Of a stretch of 64,000 nt of DNA, positions 18,069 to 26,183 are shown in pieces; within the stretch, counting starts at the first letter, position 1, and each line of letters begins with the position of its first letter. The notes under the pieces are model-generated. The model was not told where the DNA came from. It was given only the letters and a program-made list of their open reading frames with translations, and did not search any database. A program made the position numbers and the translations under genes. Source of the DNA: an uncultured Flavobacteriaceae bacterium (GTDB lineage Bacteria > Bacteroidota > Bacteroidia > Flavobacteriales > Flavobacteriaceae); the NCBI GenBank assembly GCA_938017825.1, contig CALIJE010000018.1:1-64000 (forward strand), read 5' to 3'.

Positions 18069-18587
18069 TTAGTTATCGGATCTTGAGGCCTGACCGTTGG
18101 TTCTATTTTTTGGCAAATCAACCCAAAATTGGGGATCAATACCATCTTGACCGCAGACCTTTCGTTCTTCAATCATGGTTATTCCATTGAAGATATCGTT
18201 CTCAGACCATTTCCAAACACGAATTCGGTGATCATCATTACCGATCAAATCTATTTGTTCGAACAGGGTCATACCGGGTCTGTGTTTGTATTCCCAAATT
18301 AGAACAATACTCCGTCCCGTTTCCCATGCCTTACCGGATAGTCGCGGATTTTCGAAAATCAATTCGTTATTTTCATTAAAGGGACAGATTCCAAAATCCA
18401 GGCATTCCTTAAAACCGTCTTCCCACATATATTCATTGACCTGATGGTACATTCTATCGGGAAGCAAGGCACAAGTCAAACGGCTTTTCCATTGGTCGAC
18501 CAGCTTGCCATCAGCATCTATCCTTTTATAGGTACCTTCCCAAATACCAGCATGTTTTGGGAACAATCTCAATTCTGGCGCACTCAT
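18069..18587 (-). CDS. Small beta-barrel protein, tentatively lipocalin/DUF3598-like
   Basis: A 172-residue protein from the ATG at 18585-18587; a GTG six bases upstream is an alternative start. The pattern LFPKHAGIWEGTYKRIDADG, RLTCALLPDRMYHQVNEY and TGRSIVLIWEYKHRPGMTLF looks like a calycin beta barrel similar to DUF3598, a family common in cyanobacteria and related in fold to the CpcS/CpcT bilin lyases. This is a tentative resemblance. No signal peptide, so it is cytosolic. It is the first gene of the LeuC-amine oxidase-LeuD operon, about 40 bp downstream of a doubled operator. Confidence 0.7.
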   Translation of the reverse strand: MSAPELRLFPKHAGIWEGTYKRIDADGKLVDQWKSRLTCALLPDRMYHQVNEYMWEDGFKECLDFGICPFNENNELIFENPRLSGKAWETGRSIVLIWEYKHRPGMTLFEQIDLIGNDDHRIRVWKWSENDIFNGITMIEERKVCGQDGIDPQFWVDLPKNRTNGQASRSDN

Positions 18588-18629
18588 AATCACTTTCTAT
18601 TAGGTTACTAATTGTTGAGTTCTCTAAAA

Positions 18630-18668
18630 TAGTTAATTTAATTAACTATTAACCTTATTAATCATTAA
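18630..18668 (-). promoter_or_regulatory. Operator-like element A (long form) before the LeuC operon
   Basis: A 39-bp element with TTAA at offsets 4, 13, 20, 29 and 36, beginning TAGTTAATTTAATTAACTA and ending ATTAATCATTAA. It ends about 40 bp from the start of the minus-strand DUF3598-like gene, so it should overlap the core promoter. It lies just downstream of the VOC gene (stop at 18678), so its target is the LeuC operon. Confidence 0.75.
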
Positions 18669-18677
18669 TTTTTCGAT

Positions 18678-19322
18678 TTAGTTCGTTTTTATAGGGTCTA
18701 GTGGTTCGTTAAATTCAACTAAAAAACCATCCGGATCATAAAAGATACTCACCTTAACGCGTATCGTGCCCTTACCGTCATATGATGGATATTCGCGCAA
18801 GGTAGGAGGCTTATAAATTTCAACCCCAGGAGTACGTTCTATGATCGGGAACTTTTCGTCGAGAGCATTGGTATTGAACAACATTATTGAATTTTGTACT
18901 GCAAAGCCCTGCTTCCGAACGGGTTCAATTAATTTATCAGCTTCGCCATATTGATACTCCATAAGACCTAAGACACCATAGTATTCATCTACAGCCTTTA
19001 GAAAAACCAAGCGTATATCTTGTTCACCGTCCTTGGTCGGATGCGGCCGTTTCAAAATCTTATCATAAATGACCACCATACCCAGTGCGTCTCTATAGAG
19101 CGCAAGGGATTTTTTTAAATCTCTTACGATCAAGGTGGTTCTTCTAAAGACTAAGGGGTGTTCTTGCGGATCAAAAACCTCGTTAAGCACGTCTTCGCCA
19201 GCCGTAATAGTGGTCGTGTTTGTTTCATTGGAAGTAGATCTTTCCTTACATGCAGACAAACAACACATAACACTACTGATTATGAACACATGCATTAAGT
19301 ACGCTAAGATACTTCTCATCAT
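18678..19322 (-). CDS. VOC (glyoxalase/dioxygenase fold) lipoprotein
   Basis: The start is placed at the ATG at 19320-19322, giving 214 residues, because this leaves a proper lipoprotein signal (SILAYLMHVFIISSVMCCLSAC). The mature part is one glyoxalase/bleomycin-resistance/extradiol-dioxygenase module pair: RRTTLIVRDLKKSLALYRDALGM near residue 60, and KVSIFYDPDGFLVEFNEP at the end, where the final Glu is a usual metal ligand. The substrate is unknown. An envelope-anchored VOC protein is uncommon and recurs as a theme in this locus. Confidence 0.85.
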   Translation of the reverse strand: MMRSILAYLMHVFIISSVMCCLSACKERSTSNETNTTTITAGEDVLNEVFDPQEHPLVFRRTTLIVRDLKKSLALYRDALGMVVIYDKILKRPHPTKDGEQDIRLVFLKAVDEYYGVLGLMEYQYGEADKLIEPVRKQGFAVQNSIMLFNTNALDEKFPIIERTPGVEIYKPPTLREYPSYDGKGTIRVKVSIFYDPDGFLVEFNEPLDPIKTN

Positions 19323-19730
19323 AATGGGTCTCGCTTTCGAATTAGTATTTCCTAAAATTGGCTTAGTAAGGCCCATACCTATAACTGTTCTCTTGTACAC
19401 ATCAAATCAAAATCCTAATTGATGTCAAGGGATAATTGTTCAACCCTTACAAGATTTGATAAGGTATACCATCCATTTACATAAAAATAGTTAATTTAAT
19501 TAATTATTAATATACTTAATCATTAAATTAGTCCGTAATTATTGAACAGCCAATCTTTAAAGACATGAAAATATTCATTACAATAGTATTTTGAATAGGG
19601 TGTTCGTAAAATGACAAAAATCAACTTCGGAACTAAATTTCATAATATAGGAATAGAACCAATTATATTTAAGTTGACCAATAATAAGGATTAATAGGCC
19701 TTTAATCACCAAGTAATAAAAAATAGCAGC
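19323..19730. other. 408-bp intergenic region between divergent VOC and MFS genes
   Basis: This gap contains operator element C (19488-19526) and otherwise AT-rich sequence with no ORF that looks coding and no hairpin followed by a T run. Promoters for both the minus-strand VOC gene and the plus-strand transporter operon are expected here, but I cannot place a convincing TAnnTTTG box for either. Confidence 0.6.
19488..19526. promoter_or_regulatory. Operator-like element C (long form) between VOC and MFS operons
   Basis: A 39-bp element with TTAA at offsets 4, 9, 13, 20, 29 and 36, beginning TAGTTAATTTAATTAATTA. It is 166 bp from the VOC start and 205 bp from the MFS start, the most distant of the set, so it could serve either or both divergent units. 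Confidence 0.7.
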
Positions 19731-20996
19731 ATGAACACAAATGATTTAAGCGAGTTTAAGTACGGATGGCGTGTGGTTTTATCATCGGCAATAGGTATTG
19801 GCCTGGGAATGTCTCCATTGCCATTTTATACGATAGGCGTTTTTGCCATTCCGTTGACTGAAAATTTTGGTTGGGGCATGGATGATGTGATGCTCGCACT
19901 GCCAGTGTTTACAATAAGCGCCATAATAATGAGTCCGTTAATCGGTTTGATCGCCGACAAATTTGGGGTCCGCAAAACGGTTCTTACTGCCGTTGTTCTT
20001 TTTGGCCTCACATTTATTGCCTTCATGTTTAATACCGGTAACAAAACCCTTTATTTAACGCTATGGGCACTATTATCGATAACAGGAGCAGGGACGCTGC
20101 CGATGACTTGGACCCGCGCTGTAAACAATTGGTTCAACAAAAATCGTGGCCTAGCCTTAGGTGTAACGCTCATGGGAACAGGGATTTTTGGCTCATTTGC
20201 CAAATTATATGCCTCATATCTTATAGAAAACTATGATTGGAAAATGGCGTACCTAGGGGTTGGGGCCTTACCTCTATTGATAACGTTTCCACTAGCTTAT
20301 GCTTGGTTTAGAGATGTAAATGACAAAAAAGTTGCCAAAAGGGCCGCAGCGCTAAAAGCCGCCTCACCTGAAAGCATATCCTCGGAAGTTTATGGCATGA
20401 ATCTGGGCCAAGCCTTTTCCGATAAAAAATTCTGGCTTTTGGCCATTGCTTTTATTCCTCTGTCCTTTGCAATCGGTGGGCCCATTCCCAATCTCGAAAA
20501 AATGCTAGGTGCAAAAGGGTTTGACTTTAACCAGGCGGTTATCCTTGCGACTTATTTGGGATATTCCGTGGTCGTTGGCCGCGTAGTAGGCGGCTATTTA
20601 ATTGATAGATTTTGGGCACCGGCAGTATCTTTTATCCTATTGTGTGCTCCGGCCATTTCGTGTTATATTTTATTTCAACCTGAACTCAGTTATCCCATGG
20701 CCGTTCTTGCAATTTTCATCCTTGGCTTTGCCGCTGGGGTAGAATACGACATTCTTGGGTTTCTGGTTTCCAAGTATTTTGGAATGAAATATTATTCTAC
20801 CATTTATGGAATGTTGTATAGCTTCTTTGCCCTAGGCGCAGGATTTGGACCATATATATTTAGTCGCTCTTTTACCGACACCGGTAGCTATGATCAAATA
20901 CTTCTTTATGCCGCATTCGCCTTTATACTTGGCTCAATTCCCTTATTGTTCCTTGGAAAATATAGAACGTTTGGCCCTCAAGGTTTAGTCAAATAG
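19731..20996 (+). CDS. MFS transporter, OFA/monocarboxylate-like
   Basis: A 421-residue, 12-helix major facilitator protein. The loop between helices 2 and 3 reads GLIADKFGVRKT, the family signature. The TWTRAVNNWFNKNRGLALG stretch is typical of the oxalate/formate and monocarboxylate transporter branch, suggesting a carboxylate substrate. It is the first gene of a five-gene plus-strand operon and is followed 12 bp later by a second MFS gene. Uptake of a carboxylated intermediate across the inner membrane is the likely role (inference). Confidence 0.88.
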   Translation: MNTNDLSEFKYGWRVVLSSAIGIGLGMSPLPFYTIGVFAIPLTENFGWGMDDVMLALPVFTISAIIMSPLIGLIADKFGVRKTVLTAVVLFGLTFIAFMFNTGNKTLYLTLWALLSITGAGTLPMTWTRAVNNWFNKNRGLALGVTLMGTGIFGSFAKLYASYLIENYDWKMAYLGVGALPLLITFPLAYAWFRDVNDKKVAKRAAALKAASPESISSEVYGMNLGQAFSDKKFWLLAIAFIPLSFAIGGPIPNLEKMLGAKGFDFNQAVILATYLGYSVVVGRVVGGYLIDRFWAPAVSFILLCAPAISCYILFQPELSYPMAVLAIFILGFAAGVEYDILGFLVSKYFGMKYYSTIYGMLYSFFALGAGFGPYIFSRSFTDTGSYDQILLYAAFAFILGSIPLLFLGKYRTFGPQGLVK

Positions 20997-21008
20997 ACTT
21001 GGTTATAA

Positions 21009-22256
21009 ATGAGAGGTTCTAAGAACATTCGTTGGTGGATTGCTGGCACGATATTTTTAGCCACCACCATCAATTATATTGATCGCCAAGCCCTGTCGGT
21101 TGCCGCTCCGGTTATTCGCAGAGACTTGGGATTATCAAACGAACAATATGGCTGGATCGTTAGTGCATTTCTTCTCGCCTATGCGATCATGCAAATGGTA
21201 TCTGGTCGACTAGTTGATGTCATAGGTACCAAAAAAGGATTTTCACTTGCGGTCATCTGGTGGTCTATGGCCAATATGCTACATGCCTTCGGAAAGGGTA
21301 TGTTGAGCCTGGGAATTTTTCGCTTTCTTCTAGGGATTGGTGAAGCGGCCAATTATCCGGCTGCCATGAAAACCATATCAGAATGGTTTCCTCAAGAGGA
21401 GCGAACCAAGGCAGTTGGCATATTAAATATGGGGCCAGGTTTGGGCGCCATTATTGCACCCCCATTAATGGCATGGTTGATTACCGATTTCGGTTGGAAA
21501 ATGGCCTTTGTCATCACCGGCGCGATCGGTTTCTTTTGGCTGTTGTTGTGGAGATGGATCTATTATGAACCAAAAAAACATCCAAAGATTTCAAGAGAAG
21601 AACTGGCAATCATCACATCTGGGCAAGAACATGAAGACCAAAAGTCCAAAGGACCATGGCTTAGTTACTTCAAACATAAAGAAGTATGGGGCTTGGCCCT
21701 ATCGCGATTTGTTTCAGACGGCGTATTTTACTTCTTTATATTTTGGCTGCCTTCATGGTTGGCAGATGAAAAAGGATTCAGTCTCATTGAAATAGGAATG
21801 TTCGCATGGATTCCATTTTTACTATCGGATATTGGAAGTTTTGCAGGCGGATATACCGGTAGTCGTCTAATGAAATTAGGATTCACATTGAATGCCGCTC
21901 GAAAATGGATAATATGGATCGGTGCAATTTTGGTAGTCCCTGTTTTGGGGTGTCTTTTTATCGAATCTCCCTATTGGGCAATTGCCTTGATTAGTTTTGC
22001 ACTATTCGCCACCCAATTCAAACAAGCATCCTTATTTACCTTGCCTATTGATTTATTCGGAAAGGAGGATGCGGCTTCGGTCTGGGGAATTTCTGGTTCG
22101 GCAGGAAGTTTTGGAGCTATGTTATTTACACCCCTAATAGGTTGGCTGGTAGATACGATTTCCTATTCGCCGGTATTTCTAATCGTTTCTTTTTTACATA
22201 TTTTATCCGCTATATTGGTCATGGTATTCATCCCTAAAATTCAGCGATTAGTCTAA
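21009..22256 (+). CDS. MFS transporter, anion:cation symporter (ExuT-like) type
   Basis: A 415-residue, 12-helix protein. The N-terminus TTINYIDRQALSVAAPVIRRDLG and the VDVIGTKKGF loop mark the anion:cation symporter (hexuronate/phthalate-like) branch; the GEAANYPAAMKTISEWFPQEERTKA segment is also characteristic. These carriers take up organic anions with protons or Na+. Together with the first MFS gene this operon could import two different acidic products. The exact substrate cannot be read from the sequence. Confidence 0.88.
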   Translation: MRGSKNIRWWIAGTIFLATTINYIDRQALSVAAPVIRRDLGLSNEQYGWIVSAFLLAYAIMQMVSGRLVDVIGTKKGFSLAVIWWSMANMLHAFGKGMLSLGIFRFLLGIGEAANYPAAMKTISEWFPQEERTKAVGILNMGPGLGAIIAPPLMAWLITDFGWKMAFVITGAIGFFWLLLWRWIYYEPKKHPKISREELAIITSGQEHEDQKSKGPWLSYFKHKEVWGLALSRFVSDGVFYFFIFWLPSWLADEKGFSLIEIGMFAWIPFLLSDIGSFAGGYTGSRLMKLGFTLNAARKWIIWIGAILVVPVLGCLFIESPYWAIALISFALFATQFKQASLFTLPIDLFGKEDAASVWGISGSAGSFGAMLFTPLIGWLVDTISYSPVFLIVSFLHILSAILVMVFIPKIQRLV

Positions 22257-22273
22257 TGGCAAACTTTTAAGTT

Positions 22274-22984
22274 ATGAAAAAACTAAAGCTAACTTCGTTC
22301 ATCATATTTCTCTGTATAGTGCTTAGTGCTTACAGAACGACTGGGAATAATTCAAAGGTGTCAGAACCCAGTGCTACGGTTCAATTACAACAAGACTTAG
22401 ATACACTATTAAAATGGTTCCCAGGTGAATACGACAATCATCAACAAGTGTATAAGGAGGCAATTGACAAGTTGCCTCAGGAAAAGCGACACCGCCAAAC
22501 ACATCATATATTTAAAGAGGTACACTTAGATTTTATTCCTGGCAGAAAATTATATGCCCAGCAATCACAACACTATGATCTAAATGATCTTTATCGGCAA
22601 CGAATCTATGGCTTTGAAATCGACACCATCGAACGGGCTATAAGACTACGTATTTATACCCCCAGAGACCCCGGTAAACTAACGAATGGGCATCTGAAGC
22701 CGAAACTGTTCACTACCCTGAGCGCAGAAGACTTTTTTCTTAAACCAGGTTGCGATGTATTTTGGAAACGTGAAGGAACAGTATTCAAAGGGTACTTAAA
22801 AAAGAACGCCTGCAACTATTTTTCAGATCGTTTTGGCAAACAAGTATACCTCAACGAAACATTGATACTCAGCAAAGACGCCCTAGTATTGGAAGACAAA
22901 GCAACCGATAGCGAGGGCAAGCCCGTTTTTGGAGTTCATGATAAAGGCCCAACCGTAAACCTTAAAGAAAAAGCGTGCCAATAA
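22274..22984 (+). CDS. Exported CpeT/CpcT-like protein 2
   Basis: A 236-residue protein with a Sec-type signal (KLTSFIIFLCIVLSAY). Residues 48-58 read WFPGEYDNHQQ, the PF06206 opening motif, and LNDLYRQRIYGFEID matches the conserved RQR segment; the GCDVFWKREGTVFKGYLKKN motif and spaced cysteines also fit. As in the other copies there is no phycobiliprotein partner. Being third in an operon with two organic-anion transporters suggests a periplasmic ligand-handling role. Confidence 0.8.
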   Translation: MKKLKLTSFIIFLCIVLSAYRTTGNNSKVSEPSATVQLQQDLDTLLKWFPGEYDNHQQVYKEAIDKLPQEKRHRQTHHIFKEVHLDFIPGRKLYAQQSQHYDLNDLYRQRIYGFEIDTIERAIRLRIYTPRDPGKLTNGHLKPKLFTTLSAEDFFLKPGCDVFWKREGTVFKGYLKKNACNYFSDRFGKQVYLNETLILSKDALVLEDKATDSEGKPVFGVHDKGPTVNLKEKACQ

Positions 22985-22995
22985 AACTATCATCA

Positions 22996-23772
22996 ATGAA
23001 AAACATATGCTTACTACTTTCGATTATGGTCTTTTTGCAGACTAGCTGCAAGGACAGCACACGAGATAATACTAACAAAGCTGAACTACTGACTGCAACC
23101 CAAGTCATGCAAAAAGCACACGAAAAAGCGGGTGGCGCATTTTGGCAAAAGCCTAAAAGTCTAAGTATGAAAGGGTATGGAATTTTTTATCCCCAAGGAA
23201 AACCTGTCAAGCATGAAATCCATAATATGTGGCGCGAATTTGAACAAACCAAAGAGGCTGCACACACTGCCAATGGCAAGGTTCGTATTGAATCTTTTCG
23301 AGAAGGTGTTCCCGTTTTTGTAGTTACCTATGACGGTAAAAACACCTATGACTTAAACGGAAAGCAAGAAAAATCAGCGGCCGATAATCGTTGGGCCTCA
23401 AACTTTGGTTACGGAGCCATTCGACATGCTTTAGATGATGGCTATTCGCTACAACTTGTTGCAGATGACACCGTGAAAAGCAAACCTGCCTACACCATTA
23501 AAGTTATTGACCCCGACAAAGGGGAGACCTTTTTTGGAATTGACAAGGAAGAGTTCAAAATCGTAAAAGTGGCTTTTCAAACTCCTAGAGGTTGGCATCA
23601 CAGAGAATATTCCGAGTTTTTTTCAAAAGATTCATATTCTTGGTTACAAGCAGGGCGCGTAGAACTCTATTACAATGGCAAAATATCCAATGAAGTGTTT
23701 TGGGAAGATTTCGATGTAAATGAAGAATTGGCCGATAGTCTTTTTATCTTGAACTATTCGAATGAAAAATAA
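22996..23772 (+). CDS. LolA-like / outer-membrane lipoprotein-sorting fold lipoprotein
   Basis: The start is set at 22996 (MKNICLLLSIMVFLQTSC), giving 258 residues with a lipobox Cys near residue 18. The mature protein is a mostly beta structure with repeated strands (KSLSMKGYGIFYPQG, VFVVTYDGKNTYDLNG, AYTIKVIDPDKGETFFGID), resembling LolA-like or DUF6503-type lipoproteins of Bacteroidota that bind hydrophobic ligands. The family call is tentative. It begins 12 bp after the CpeT-like gene and overlaps the next gene by 11 bp. Confidence 0.72.
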   Translation: MKNICLLLSIMVFLQTSCKDSTRDNTNKAELLTATQVMQKAHEKAGGAFWQKPKSLSMKGYGIFYPQGKPVKHEIHNMWREFEQTKEAAHTANGKVRIESFREGVPVFVVTYDGKNTYDLNGKQEKSAADNRWASNFGYGAIRHALDDGYSLQLVADDTVKSKPAYTIKVIDPDKGETFFGIDKEEFKIVKVAFQTPRGWHHREYSEFFSKDSYSWLQAGRVELYYNGKISNEVFWEDFDVNEELADSLFILNYSNEK

Positions 23773-24766
23773 ACAGCTTGTCATAAAACAGTTTTCCGAA
23801 ACCATTGGCGCCGCCACTGAAATAATTGAATGTCCCGTTCCTAAATTGGGGGCTTCCGAACTACTAATTCAGAACAAATATATCGGCATTAATGCACTAT
23901 ATGACCGTGAGTTATATCGAGGTCGCGTTCCCTATATCAATGTAGCTTTTCCCTATGTTTTTGGAGTAGAGGCAGTCGGGGTCGTGAAAGAAGTTGGCAG
24001 TGATGTTAAAACTATAAAAATTGGTCAAGCCGTTTCAACGGTAAAAGTGGGAACTGCCTATCAAGAGTTTCAAATAATTTCCGCTAATGATGCCGTCATA
24101 ATTCCCGATGCTACTCCAGAATACCTGACTTTGAACCCAACTGGGGTATCCGCTTATCTAGCACTCCGAAATACAGCAGAACTGGCAGATGGCGAGACAG
24201 TTGTTGTTTCGGCGGCAGCGGGAGGTTTGGGACATATTGTCACCCAGCTGGCCAAACAAAAAAAATGTCATGTGGTTGGTATCTGTGGTAAGCCCGAAAA
24301 GGCAAATATGCTAGAAGAAATAGGTGCTTGCGACCGTATTATCAACTATCAGGAGGAAGATATCGCCGCTGTCTTAGCAGAGGAATATAACAATAAGATC
24401 GATGTGGCTTTTGACTCTGTAGGAAGCTATATGTTCGATGCGTTTCTTGCAAATTTGGCTCCTATGGGCCGATTGGTAGTGAGCGGATTGGCAACCGAAC
24501 TTACGGCACCAAAATTTGAGCAGATCACAGGCCCTAGAGTGTATGAAAGTATATATTGGAAAGGCGCCTCGGTACGTTGTTTTATGAATCATCTATTTAA
24601 GGCACAACATCCTGAAGCACGGGATTTCTTATTTAAGGCGTATCAAAACGGAGCCTTGCAGGTGAAAGTCGACCCCGCTTCGTTTACCGGAATAGAAAGT
24701 ATTATTGAAGCTTCCGAGTACTTATTGGCCGGTAAAAGCTGTGGAAAGGTAGTAGTAGCACTGTAG
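23762..24766 (+). CDS. MDR-superfamily NADPH oxidoreductase (quinone reductase-like)
   Basis: A 334-residue medium-chain dehydrogenase/reductase. The PYVFGVEAVGVVKEVGSDVKT segment replaces the zinc-ligand motif GHE, so it is the zinc-free QOR/PTGR type. The nucleotide loop is VVSAAAGGLGHIVTQLAKQK near residue 155. It probably reduces an activated C=C or quinone with NADPH in the cytosol. Last gene of the MFS-MFS-CpeT-lipoprotein operon; it converges on the minus-strand gene 7 bp away, with no visible terminator. Confidence 0.88.
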   Translation: MKNKQLVIKQFSETIGAATEIIECPVPKLGASELLIQNKYIGINALYDRELYRGRVPYINVAFPYVFGVEAVGVVKEVGSDVKTIKIGQAVSTVKVGTAYQEFQIISANDAVIIPDATPEYLTLNPTGVSAYLALRNTAELADGETVVVSAAAGGLGHIVTQLAKQKKCHVVGICGKPEKANMLEEIGACDRIINYQEEDIAAVLAEEYNNKIDVAFDSVGSYMFDAFLANLAPMGRLVVSGLATELTAPKFEQITGPRVYESIYWKGASVRCFMNHLFKAQHPEARDFLFKAYQNGALQVKVDPASFTGIESIIEASEYLLAGKSCGKVVVAL

Positions 24767-24773
24767 CGATTGC

Positions 24774-25493
24774 TCACTCAAAATATTCTACCTGCTCCAA
24801 TTCATAATGTGTTTGCATATAACCCGCAACACCAGCCTTAAGAAGTAGATAATCATCGTCGGCAGTCACCCAAACATTATAAGCGGGATGTTCTTCTTCC
24901 AAGCCATCTGCACTCGCCAAAGAAAAATGTCGTGCTTTGAAAATTCCGGCCGCAATCCTAATCTCTTCTTCGCCGTGAAATTCGAGCCCCATAGATTTTA
25001 ATTTGAACAACATCGGTCCGGTCGCTCCACGATGGTCTGGGGAGGTCAGTAGTAAATCCTTAAAATATTGAACCCCGGTTCCTTTTGAGAGGTCGTATAA
25101 TTTCATGAGAAGTCCGTCTCCGACAATAGGGTGTGCTTGCAACCAACGCACAGGTTCTTCGATTTCTATACGTTCCGATGTTCGGCCAGTGTCTTTATTA
25201 ACGACTTCCAACTCCGCAAAATTCTCTCCGAAGCGATACCATCCAGACCCTTCTCTCTTATTGCCGACGGTAAGACGTACACTACCATCTATTGGTGAAG
25301 CATCATTATTCATAGCAAGGATAACATCCCTAACTACATTTGGTTCATCATCAATTTCACAATGGGCATCCATTACAATAACGCCGTCGCTCTGTGTCGT
25401 TATGGTAAAAAACTCTCGCCCCCGTTCCTCGTTTAAGCGTTCTGGCTTTTTACTGGTATAGCGGATATACCCACGTATGGTCTTATTGTTCAT
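24774..25493 (-). CDS. Conserved protein of unknown function, beta-rich
   Basis: A 239-residue protein without signal or membrane segments. It appears beta-rich, with EIDDEPNVVRDVILAMNN and a repeated theme of Gly/Asp turns, and ends HYELEQVEYFE. The spacing of strands could suit a lipid- or cofactor-binding barrel similar to DUF3108, but I do not recognise the family. It lies downstream of the AceE-AceF-membrane protein genes with a 1-bp gap to the membrane protein, and so is probably the last gene of the pyruvate dehydrogenase operon. Confidence 0.65.
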   Translation of the reverse strand: MNNKTIRGYIRYTSKKPERLNEERGREFFTITTQSDGVIVMDAHCEIDDEPNVVRDVILAMNNDASPIDGSVRLTVGNKREGSGWYRFGENFAELEVVNKDTGRTSERIEIEEPVRWLQAHPIVGDGLLMKLYDLSKGTGVQYFKDLLLTSPDHRGATGPMLFKLKSMGLEFHGEEEIRIAAGIFKARHFSLASADGLEEEHPAYNVWVTADDDYLLLKAGVAGYMQTHYELEQVEYFE

Positions 25494-25494
25494 A

Positions 25495-26160
25495 TCATCC
25501 TATTAAATGCAGGCCCAATGCGGCGCAAGCAATGGTTCCGACCCAAATTCCGTAAACGTAGGGCAGACAGTTGTTCATCCTCCTTTTCATAATCGCATTG
25601 ACCTCTGGCGTCTCGTTTCCCGTAACTAAATTTATAAAAGCGGGTGTAAATTTTGACAATTGTGTGCGAATTCCCAATCCGCACAAAATTAGGCCGCAGA
25701 GCACAAGTAACTTGTAATTCAGGAATGGGGCTACCAAATGTGTTGGGTGCATTAGGTTGTAAATAGCTACCACTCCAATCACCAAAACCAATAAGGGTCG
25801 AATCCAAAAGTCAATGGACTTCAACTTCTTTTTCAGCTGATCATTCTTACTGAAATGTGCGCCTAAAACCAATACCAACCAAAGTATACTGATCGCCCAA
25901 ATTCCGGTTAAAACACCATGGCTTAGATTTGCGATACCCATGAGACTTGCCATATGCAAACCCGTTGGCGTGACCAATGGCATGGCAACACGAGGCCCCA
26001 GATCACATCCGAGTAAGATATTCATCGCGGTAGCTCTTTGGGCGGGAGTCAATTTTGTGTCAACTACGAATTTACTCGAATAATACGTACCCATATCCGT
26101 ACCTAGCCATAATGCAAAAAGCAAAACATGTATTAATTTAAGAATTAGAAATACACTCAT
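25495..26160 (-). CDS. Multi-pass inner-membrane protein of unknown function
   Basis: A 221-residue hydrophobic protein with about six predicted helices: residues 2-20, a weaker one near 50-75, 82-103, 115-136, 140-160 and 195-216. The first helix carries a His (LIHVLLFALWLGTD), as in CopD-like and cytochrome-b-like membrane proteins, but heme ligation is not established. It lies 23 bp after the E2 gene in the same direction. Its presence in a pyruvate dehydrogenase operon is unexpected. Confidence 0.7.
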   Translation of the reverse strand: MSVFLILKLIHVLLFALWLGTDMGTYYSSKFVVDTKLTPAQRATAMNILLGCDLGPRVAMPLVTPTGLHMASLMGIANLSHGVLTGIWAISILWLVLVLGAHFSKNDQLKKKLKSIDFWIRPLLVLVIGVVAIYNLMHPTHLVAPFLNYKLLVLCGLILCGLGIRTQLSKFTPAFINLVTGNETPEVNAIMKRRMNNCLPYVYGIWVGTIACAALGLHLIG

Positions 26161-26183
26161 TTTGATATATTGTCAGCACAGAT

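Noticed and set aside
14690-19526. CRISPR or tandem-repeat array formed by the TTAA-rich elements
   Set aside because: The elements are isolated single copies at promoters, not evenly spaced repeats with spacers.
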